From NCBI RefSeq assembly GCF_016584665.1, contig NZ_BBJB01000045.1, positions 1 through 43,942 on the forward strand: a stretch of 43,942 nucleotides of DNA, given 5' to 3'. The translations under genes were made by a program, and so were the position numbers. This document shows, in pieces, positions 37,735 to 43,942 of this stretch. The notes under the pieces are model-generated. The model ran no database searches. It was not told the DNA's origin and was given only the letters and a program-made list of their open reading frames with translations. How positions within the stretch are numbered: the stretch's first letter is position 1; every line of letters begins with the position of its first letter. The stretch comes from Pseudanabaena sp. lw0831. Its GTDB lineage: Bacteria; Cyanobacteriota; Cyanobacteriia; Pseudanabaenales; Pseudanabaenaceae.

Positions 37735-37764
37735 CTTATCTGACATGGAAGGTTTCTTTGTCAA
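37735..37764 (-). promoter_or_regulatory. Candidate apcA promoter
   Basis: On the minus strand TTGACA (37759-37764) precedes GATAAG (37735-37740) at 18-nt spacing, about 110 nt upstream of the apcA start. Further upstream is the small palindrome AACATTTCATATGTT (about 37831-37845). The -10 is weak. Confidence 0.35.
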
Positions 37765-37872
37765 AGCAATGATTACCAAAACATTTTGAAGCATTGCGTT
37801 GTCTACAAGCTTTTCTTCATAACACTTCTTAACATTTCATATGTTATCACTAGTGTTGAAAGCCAAGAAAAA

Positions 37873-38187
37873 TTAGGCTGAAAGTAACGCTGCACCTAGG
37901 GTTGCGACCCCTCCAAGGATCATTAGTCCTGCTGGCATAAATTTTTTGGTTTTGAGCAGACGCACGATGAAGACGATCACTAACATGGCCGAGATCGCCA
38001 TCCCAGAGATTTTGCCCCACTCTTGATTTTGGACGGCGGCGAGTCCTGAGACGATTAATCCCACACCGCTAATGCTGCCCGAAATGATGGATGCTTTGCT
38101 TTGGCTTTTGGCAAAACCAATGATGCCGCCAACAATCGCGATGACTCCATAGACAAGCAAGGCAATGGTACTTGGGGATAAATTCAT
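37873..38187 (-). CDS. TMEM14-family small membrane protein
   Basis: A 104-residue protein with about four membrane helices: STIALLVYGVIAIVGGIIGF, ASIISGSISGVGLIVSGLAA, ISGMAISAMLVIVFIVRLLK and PAGLMILGGVATLGAALLSA. The spacing and the GGIIGFAKSQSKASIISG motif match the TMEM14/UPF0136 family. Plant members (FAX) export fatty acids from plastids; the cyanobacterial role is inferred only. It stands upstream of apcA on the same strand, but the promoter-like region between them suggests separate transcription. Confidence 0.82.
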   Translation of the reverse strand: MNLSPSTIALLVYGVIAIVGGIIGFAKSQSKASIISGSISGVGLIVSGLAAVQNQEWGKISGMAISAMLVIVFIVRLLKTKKFMPAGLMILGGVATLGAALLSA

Positions 38188-38300
38188 AGTTGGATGTCGA
38201 GTTGTAAAAACTAGGAGAATAAAAAATACTATCGACCATGCTAGCGAACTGTATTTCTAGGCGATCGCTAACTCCAAAGTTTGGTTACACAAGTTTACAA

Positions 38301-38376
38301 ACAACAAAGATGTCACGCTTTGCGTGACATCTTTGTTGTGAAAGAAAGGTGGCGTTTTGCGCCGCCTTTCTTTCAC
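38301..38376. repeat. Two abutting hairpins
   Basis: First stem: ACAACAAAGATGTCACGC with its exact complement, loop TTT (38301-38339). Second stem: GTGAAAGAAAGGTGGCG with a near-complement, loop TTTTG (38338-38376). They lie between the LysM-M23 gene and the TMEM14 gene. Confidence 0.65.
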
Positions 38377-38384
38377 ATGGCATT

Positions 38385-38452
38385 TATAGCGTTTTGTACT
38401 TAAGCTCGAACCAAAAAATTTTTTGGTTCGGGTACTCGAAAATTGCTGTAAA
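38385..38452. repeat. Repeat element copy 1 (short form)
   Basis: The 30-bp left arm ends CTCGAACCAA, a short palindromic A/T centre follows, then a 30-bp right arm beginning TTGGTTCGGGTACTCGAAAA. Both arms match the copy at 39629-39733 (about 23 and 24 of 30 positions), in the same orientation. Confidence 0.7.
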
Positions 38453-38469
38453 GCGTGGGAGGGCAAAAT

Positions 38470-39429
38470 TTAGAGCAGAAATAAATTGGTCATAACAGAT
38501 GCAATGCGATTTAGATAGGGGGCAGGGTCAAGGGCGACCCAGCCGTCACCTGACGAAACCATGATCTCAAAGTGCAAATGTGGCCCAGTTGAGCGTCCTG
38601 TTGAGCCAACAATGCCCAATTGCTGACCTTGAGCTACATTTTGCCCCTGCGAGACATAAATTGCTTCAAGGTGAGCATAGCGAGTACCTGTGGAGCCGTG
38701 ATCGAGCTCGACAAGGTTGCCATAGCCATCACCCCAGCCTGCAAATTCGACACGTCCTGCCTTGGCTGCAAGTACGGGTGTACCGAAAGATGCGCCAAGG
38801 TCGATGCCACTATGAAATGACCAGATGGTTGTGACAGGATTCATTCGCCAGCCATAGTTGGAGGTGACGGGGACTGCATAGGGCAGAGGATATCCGCCTG
38901 TTTGGAAGATGACATCAGGATTGCCTGAGCCTCTAGAAGCGATCGCAGGATTGAAAGGAACTGATTCAGGCTTCCAGATTGCCCCTGGTACAAATACGAC
39001 TTTGGGCTTGCGTTGACAGCCGTTACGCTCAAAAAGAACATCTGCGCGTATCTTAAATTTTTTGGCAACAGTGGTGTAATTTTCTTCGTTTTGAAAGCGG
39101 TAGGTCAAACCATCTAGGGGCGGAATTGCTAAGGTTTGCCCCACCTTGACTTCACCGCTACGTACTTCGGGGTTTAGCCCCATCAGGGTTGCAGTTTTAA
39201 GTTCGTACTGCTTGGCGATCGCTTCTAGAGTTTCGCCCTGTTTGACCTTGTGCTGAGCAAGATCATCGAGGGTTGGCTTACCGCAAAGCTCTTCCGCCTC
39301 TTTTGAGTTGGCTTGATCGATCTGGGTTGGTGGGGTTGAAGTAGTCGCTAGTATGGCTGAGGGAAATAAACTAGCGATCGCACTAGTGACTAAAACTGGT
39401 AGCAGGGATATTTTCCAAGACGGATTCAT
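38470..39429 (-). CDS. LysM-M23 peptidoglycan endopeptidase
   Basis: A 319-residue exported protein. It has an N-terminal hydrophobic signal (LLPVLVTSAIASLFPSAILA), a LysM domain (about 55-100: VKQGETLEAIAKQYELKTAT, VKVGQTLAIPP), a degenerate second LysM-like stretch (about 108-155), and a C-terminal M23 domain. The M23 zinc ligands and catalytic residues are seen in SFHSGIDLGASFGTPVLA, GTRYAHLEAIYV and TGPHLHFEI, all intact. It should cleave peptidoglycan cross-links during growth or division. It is flanked on both sides by copies of the same repeat element. Confidence 0.93.
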   Translation of the reverse strand: MNPSWKISLLPVLVTSAIASLFPSAILATTSTPPTQIDQANSKEAEELCGKPTLDDLAQHKVKQGETLEAIAKQYELKTATLMGLNPEVRSGEVKVGQTLAIPPLDGLTYRFQNEENYTTVAKKFKIRADVLFERNGCQRKPKVVFVPGAIWKPESVPFNPAIASRGSGNPDVIFQTGGYPLPYAVPVTSNYGWRMNPVTTIWSFHSGIDLGASFGTPVLAAKAGRVEFAGWGDGYGNLVELDHGSTGTRYAHLEAIYVSQGQNVAQGQQLGIVGSTGRSTGPHLHFEIMVSSGDGWVALDPAPYLNRIASVMTNLFLL

Positions 39430-39817
39430 GGAGTGTTACTTGAGATATGTGTGGGAGATACGTGGAACAGTAGGAGGCTAAATTTGTGATTTGATATCTG
39501 TGATTTGATCGAGAAAGTAACAAAAGATGAAGAATTAATACAAGAATCTTCACAATGCAAATTCTTAGATATTTTCGCAGCGATCGCCCTTTTATAGACA
39601 CCACCGATCTGGTGAAATTAGATGGAGTTAAAGCGCTTTGCTCTCAAACCCGAACCAATAAATTTTTTAAAAGTGTTGCTTTGCAACACTTTTAAAAAAT
39701 TTATTGGTTCGTTTGATCGAAAATTGTTGTGAATCACTCGCTAATTTTTTTATTGGCAATTTGCTTAGAGCAAGCTTATCTTTTCCAAAAATAAATCAAA
39801 AAACACTTCCAAAGATT
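39430..39817. other. Intergenic region upstream of M23 and IMPase genes
   Basis: These 388 bases lie between divergent genes and contain repeat copy 2 (39629-39733) and a short direct repeat (GTGATTTGATATCT, about 39486-39507). No gene is seen. An apparent longer start for the phosphatase at 39704 falls inside the repeat and is not used. Confidence 0.6.
39629..39733. repeat. Repeat element copy 2 (long form with inner hairpin)
   Basis: The 30-bp left arm ends CCCGAACCAA and the 30-bp right arm begins TTGGTTCGTTTGATCGAAAA. Between them a 45-nt near-perfect hairpin (TAAATTTTTTAAAAGTG, tip TTGC-TTT-GCAA) replaces the short centre of copy 1. The element lies about 85 nt before the phosphatase gene. 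Confidence 0.7.
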
Positions 39818-40669
39818 ATGACAAATTCACTAGTTTCTGTTAGTAAAGAGCAACTACAAACCTTCTTAGATATTGCTACTGAGGCAGCTTGTGCTGGTGG
39901 TGCAGTCCTGAAATCTTATATGGGAAATCTGAAGGAAAAGGAGGTTGAAGAAAAGCGTCCTGGAGATTTAGTCACGATCGCAGATAAAGAATCAGAAGCA
40001 ATGGTTCTCTCAATTTTGCAGCGACACTTTCCTGAACATGGAATTTTGGCAGAGGAGTCGGGTGTATTAGGGAATACCGAAAGTCGATATTTATGGGCGA
40101 TCGATCCTCTGGATGGCACAACTAATTATGCTCATCAATATCCATTTTCATCAGTTTCGATCGCTTTATTGATTGATGGAATTCCCTCAGTTGGGGCAAT
40201 TTACGATCCCTTTCGCAATGAGATATTTCGGGCGGCGACAGGCTTAGGCGCAACTCGCAATCGTCTGCCGATCAATGTTTCTAAAACCACAGAACTCAGT
40301 CGCAGTTTGCTTGTGACAGGCTTTGCTTATGATCGCACTCTCGTTGAAGACAATAACTATGCTGAGTTTTGCCATTTTACGCATATCACCCAAGGTGTGC
40401 GGCGTGGTGGCTCGGCGGCGATGGACTTAGCCTATGTTGCTTGTGGACGTTTAGATGGCTATTGGGAGAGAGGCTTATCACTGTGGGACTTGGCGGCGGG
40501 TGTTGTCGTTGTCCGCGAGGCTGGTGGCATTGTCACTGCCTATGATGGCAGCGAACATATTCCCAAATCAGGAAGATTGCTGGCTACTAATGGTCATTTG
40601 CATAAGCAAATGATTGACGAATTGGCATTGATTAAGCCTTTACCATTTAAGTTTCCTTTTGGGCGTTAG
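39818..40669 (+). CDS. Inositol monophosphatase family protein
   Basis: A 283-residue Mg-dependent phosphatase. The metal-binding motifs are intact: EESG, DPLDGTTNYAHQYPFSSVSIA and GSAAMDLAYVACGRLDGYWE followed by LWDLAAGVVVVREAGG. The family includes inositol-1-phosphatase, histidinol-phosphatase (HisN type) and related enzymes; substrate cannot be set from sequence. The start is the ATG at 39818, because the longer frame would run through a repeat. It is convergent with the M14 gene. Confidence 0.93.
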   Translation: MTNSLVSVSKEQLQTFLDIATEAACAGGAVLKSYMGNLKEKEVEEKRPGDLVTIADKESEAMVLSILQRHFPEHGILAEESGVLGNTESRYLWAIDPLDGTTNYAHQYPFSSVSIALLIDGIPSVGAIYDPFRNEIFRAATGLGATRNRLPINVSKTTELSRSLLVTGFAYDRTLVEDNNYAEFCHFTHITQGVRRGGSAAMDLAYVACGRLDGYWERGLSLWDLAAGVVVVREAGGIVTAYDGSEHIPKSGRLLATNGHLHKQMIDELALIKPLPFKFPFGR

Positions 40670-40686
40670 CTCCACTCTAAAAAAAT

Positions 40687-40727
40687 AGAATAAAAAAGCT
40701 GGTGCAAAGCACCAGCTTTTTTATTCT
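40687..40727. terminator. Bidirectional terminator between phosphatase and M14 genes
   Basis: A perfect 19-bp stem (AGAATAAAAAAGCTGGTGC with its complement, loop AAA) lies between two convergent genes and overlaps the M14 stop codon. Confidence 0.8.
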
Positions 40728-41752
40728 GGGGTTGGGAAACGTTCCATCAGGTAGCAGAGACAGTCTTGGCGAACGATATCGGTATTGAGACTGAGCATTG
40801 ATGGCATCACGGGAACTTTTAAAATAATTTTGCCATTTTGAATTTGAAAATAATGATCGCCTTGTTCTTCACCCTCTTCACTTAAAGCTGACAAATAAGC
40901 TCTCTCGGTTTTAGCTTCACCAAAGTTTGCCCCAATTGGTAATTCACAGAAATTTAAACAATCCATCTCGGCTGGGAAAGTAATGTCATCATTAGGCTCG
41001 CCCGTAAAGCTGAAATTAACCTGCTCAGGTACTTTCACGATCGCGACTGTGTGAAACAAATTAATATCGGCGATCGCAGAGTCAGGCAAATCATCAAAAC
41101 TATCGAGATTGAGGCAAGTTTCTACATATTCCAGTGCGTGAGCCGTGCCATGAGGTTTATCAGGCTGTCCACATTCCAAAACAATTGCAGGGCAAAACTC
41201 CCCAAAGGCATAGGATTGCACTGTTTTCGGGTTGGTGTAATACACCACAGTTTTATCGAATAGTCGCGCTAAATGTCGAGAATGCTTGTCTAAGTGGGTA
41301 ATACAGCCATAGTGAGGATTTCTGCCCGTATTGTTGTGAATATCGATGCTGGCAAATGTACCGCGCGATCGCATTTCGGCAATCACCTTTTGCGCCATGA
41401 TTTGCTCTGGTAATGGCTCTGAGGAGTCTCCGACTTGCCAAATGCGATTGTAGTCAGGCTGATCGGCTAAATGCCTTTGGCGATATCTAGCACCTTCGAT
41501 ATTGCCGATAAACAATGACAGCGATCGCGGTAGCTTTTTGTTTTGATATTTGCGAAGCAATTCGCGCATTGCTAACCAACTAGTTGTTTCATTGCCATGT
41601 AACAAAATCGAAACAAATAACGCTGGTTGGCGATCTCCTTCGAGGTGGATCAGGGTGGGGTGCTTTAGTAATTGCCAAAGTTGAGTAGATTCAAGCTCTA
41701 GTAAGCCATCGGGTATGCGATCGAAAATATCAAGCATAAAAAACATATTCAT
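40721..41752 (-). CDS. Aspartoacylase/succinylglutamate desuccinylase-like M14 metallopeptidase
   Basis: About 343 residues from the ATG at 41752; an ATG at 41737 is as good, and a longer reading from 41800 starts inside a hairpin. It has the AstE/AspA zinc motif HGNETT with the paired His-Glu, the later third ligand in DIHNNTGRNP, and VLECGQ. The family deacylates N-acyl amino acids and some members act on peptides. The substrate is unknown. Its neighbours are metabolically unrelated. Confidence 0.82.
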   Translation of the reverse strand: MNMFFMLDIFDRIPDGLLELESTQLWQLLKHPTLIHLEGDRQPALFVSILLHGNETTSWLAMRELLRKYQNKKLPRSLSLFIGNIEGARYRQRHLADQPDYNRIWQVGDSSEPLPEQIMAQKVIAEMRSRGTFASIDIHNNTGRNPHYGCITHLDKHSRHLARLFDKTVVYYTNPKTVQSYAFGEFCPAIVLECGQPDKPHGTAHALEYVETCLNLDSFDDLPDSAIADINLFHTVAIVKVPEQVNFSFTGEPNDDITFPAEMDCLNFCELPIGANFGEAKTERAYLSALSEEGEEQGDHYFQIQNGKIILKVPVMPSMLSLNTDIVRQDCLCYLMERFPTPE

Positions 41753-41783
41753 ATAGAAATGGCGCTTAGCACCGTCTCTATTA

Positions 41784-41855
41784 AAACAAAAGGCACGCAT
41801 AGCGTGCCTTTTGTTTCTAAAAACAATTTAGGCGCACCAATTGGTACGCCTAAAT
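41784..41855. repeat. Two hairpins between the M14 gene and psaC
   Basis: A perfect 15-bp stem AAACAAAAGGCACGC with its complement, loop ATA (41784-41816), is followed by ATTTAGGCG...CGCCTAAAT with CCAATTGG at the centre (41826-41855). The second may end psaC transcripts, whose stop is at 41921. Confidence 0.6.
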
Positions 41856-41920
41856 CTAAATGCAGGATAAAGAATAATTGCACTTAACGAAAAATAAACA
41901 AGAATCTTGCCAACTAAAAA

Positions 41921-42560
<640 letters not shown>

Positions 42561-43724
42561 ATGAAACGCATTACCCTGCTTGGCTCCACTGGCTCGATTG
42601 GCACACAAACACTAGATATCGTTGCTGAGTATCCTGAAAAATTTCAGGTGGTTGGGATGACGGCAGGGGGAAATATCGAACTGCTTGCGAAACAAATTCG
42701 CCAGTTTCAGCCCGAAATTGTGGCGATCGCTAGTGAAAGTAAAATCTCTGAACTTAAAGATGCGATCGCCGATCTTGATGTGAAGCCAATCCTGTTAGCA
42801 GGAGCTGAAGGTGTGGAAACCGTGGCAGCCTATGGAGACTCTGAGACAGTGGTAACGGGAATTGTCGGTTGTGCTGGACTATTGCCGACGATCGCAGCGA
42901 TTAAAGCGGGTAAAAATATTGCGTTGGCGAATAAGGAGACTTTAATCGCAGGTGGTGAGGTAGTTGTGCCATTAATGAAAAAATATGGCGTGAAGTTATT
43001 GCCTGCGGATTCTGAACACTCGGCGATTTTTCAATGTTTGCAGGGAGTGCCAGAAGGCGGACTGCGGCGGATTATTCTGACAGCTTCAGGCGGTGCATTT
43101 CGCGATCGCCCCACAGAGGAACTCGCATCGGTAACTGTTGCCGACGCATTGAAGCATCCTAACTGGGCGATGGGCAAGAAGATCACGATTGACTCAGCAA
43201 CCCTCATGAATAAGGGATTGGAAGTAATCGAAGCTCATTATCTCTTTGGGGTTGATTATGACCAGATCGAGATTGTGATTCATCCTCAAAGTATTATTCA
43301 TTCTCTAATCGAATTGGAGGATACTTCGGTACTAGCCCAGCTTGGCATTCCTGACATGCGGTTGCCATTGCTCTATTCCCTATCCTATCCTGATCGCATT
43401 CCTACCCAATGGGAACGACTCGATTTAGTCAAGTGTGGTACGCTCACCTTCCGCGCCCCCGATCATCAGAAATATCCTTGCATGGAGCTAGCCTACGCCG
43501 CTGGTCGTGCGGGTGGAACCATGCCTGCGGTGTTGAATGCCGCTAATGAGCAAGTAGTAGAACTATTTTTACAAGAGCGAATTCGTTATGTCCAAATTGC
43601 TGATTTAATTAAATATGTATGCGATCGGCACAATTGTGTTTCTAAACCAGAACTTGAAGATATTCTCGAAGCTGATAAATGGGCGAGAAATGCAGTGATC
43701 GAACAAGTTCTACTTAAAGTTTAG
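42561..43724 (+). CDS. dxr: 1-deoxy-D-xylulose 5-phosphate reductoisomerase
   Basis: A 387-residue enzyme that converts DXP to MEP with NADPH in isoprenoid synthesis. The N-terminal Rossmann motif is [16 protein letters not shown]. The metal and substrate region has [26 protein letters not shown] and TASGGAFRD, and the catalytic loop [20 protein letters not shown] is complete. The C-terminal domain is intact. It supplies precursors for carotenoids, phytol and quinones. Confidence 0.98.
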   Translation: MKRITLLGSTGSIGTQTLDIVAEYPEKFQVVGMTAGGNIELLAKQIRQFQPEIVAIASESKISELKDAIADLDVKPILLAGAEGVETVAAYGDSETVVTGIVGCAGLLPTIAAIKAGKNIALANKETLIAGGEVVVPLMKKYGVKLLPADSEHSAIFQCLQGVPEGGLRRIILTASGGAFRDRPTEELASVTVADALKHPNWAMGKKITIDSATLMNKGLEVIEAHYLFGVDYDQIEIVIHPQSIIHSLIELEDTSVLAQLGIPDMRLPLLYSLSYPDRIPTQWERLDLVKCGTLTFRAPDHQKYPCMELAYAAGRAGGTMPAVLNAANEQVVELFLQERIRYVQIADLIKYVCDRHNCVSKPELEDILEADKWARNAVIEQVLLKV

Positions 43725-43779
43725 ATAAGCTTTTCACTGTCACACAGCAAATAAAGCCTATTTAGTAGCTTCTTTATGA

Positions 43780-43941
43780 TTAAAGACTAAATTCTGCTGC
43801 ATTTTTGACATAAATAGCGAGGTTATTGGGAAAAAGTTCGTTTGTATATATGTCGTAAATCTTTTTGATCGGTATGAGAACCAATATGTCGTAGCGATCG
43901 CCCTTAGTGGTGCAGAAAAGTCTTGAAAGAGTTGACACACA
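43780..43941 (-). CDS. C-terminal end of a gene cut by the window edge
   Basis: One minus-strand frame is open to the right edge and reads 53 residues to a stop, including KGDRYDILVLIPIKKIYDIY and NLAIYVKNAAEFSL. Its composition is protein-like and the frame includes a HIP1 site. A competing 60-residue frame on the same strand looks less natural. The pattern of a short aspartate-rich strand followed by hydrophobic strands recalls PD-(D/E)XK-type proteins, but there is too little sequence for a family call. Confidence 0.4.
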   Translation of the reverse strand, partial: CVSTLSRLFCTTKGDRYDILVLIPIKKIYDIYTNELFPNNLAIYVKNAAEFSL

Positions 43942-43942
43942 T

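Noticed and set aside
43758-43940. A 60-residue minus-strand reading frame at the right edge
   Set aside because: It overlaps a more protein-like frame (43780-43941) on the same strand, and its composition is unnatural.

Overview
The window is chromosomal DNA from a phycobilisome-bearing cyanobacterium. Evidence is a complete apcABC allophycocyanin-core operon, psaC for photosystem I, an NDH-1 subunit (ndhD), an SLH-OprB porin, a PatA-type chemotaxis operon and very frequent HIP1 palindromes (GCGATCGC) on both strands. The protein style and the dense intergenic hairpins suggest a filamentous, non-heterocystous Pseudanabaena-like organism; that placement is an inference. I see no rRNA, tRNA, CRISPR array, insertion sequence or prophage.

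Layout. 0.2-3.0 kb (minus): a membrane-anchored polysaccharide deacetylase fused to a phosphodiester glycosidase, and a YdcF/DUF218 protein. 3.5-14.8 kb (plus): a chemotaxis-type operon in the order PatA-like, CheY, CheY, CheW, MCP, MCP, CheA hybrid, CheW-like. This is the order of the Synechocystis pix operon with an extra tandem CheY and a distal CheW-like gene; it probably controls type IV pilus motility. The first MCP carries a cyanobacteriochrome-like GAF domain that has lost the usual bilin-binding cysteine. 15-19.3 kb: purL, glucokinase and a HEAT-repeat protein resembling NblB. 19.6-21.8 kb: a porin and a small secreted protein. 22.0-27.3 kb: a 1752-residue protein with a coiled-coil N-terminus, a long acidic disordered middle and a divergent Hsp70/actin-like ATPase C-terminus; it is the least explained gene here. 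27.4-34.0 kb: hisF, an FkbM methyltransferase, ndhD, an AlaC-like aminotransferase, lgt and a DUF2232 membrane protein.

34.1-37.6 kb: a PedR-like one-domain LuxR regulator, a small overlapping hypothetical gene, a HAD hydrolase, a very short nblA-like gene (57 codons, minus strand) and apcA-apcB-apcC. A phycobilisome-degradation factor therefore lies directly downstream of the phycobilisome-core operon, in a window that also holds an NblB-like gene and a PedR-like redox regulator. 37.9-43.9 kb: a TMEM14 protein, a LysM-M23 peptidase flanked by two copies of a 30+30 bp repeat, an inositol monophosphatase, an aspartoacylase-like M14 peptidase, psaC, dxr and the cut end of a further gene.

Nearly every gene boundary carries a long, almost perfect hairpin (15-25 bp stem, often a 3-nt loop). 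The stems differ between sites but the tip is usually GC-TTT-GC, GC-AAA-GC or GC-TTC-GC. Some sit as terminators; others lie upstream of genes or in pairs.
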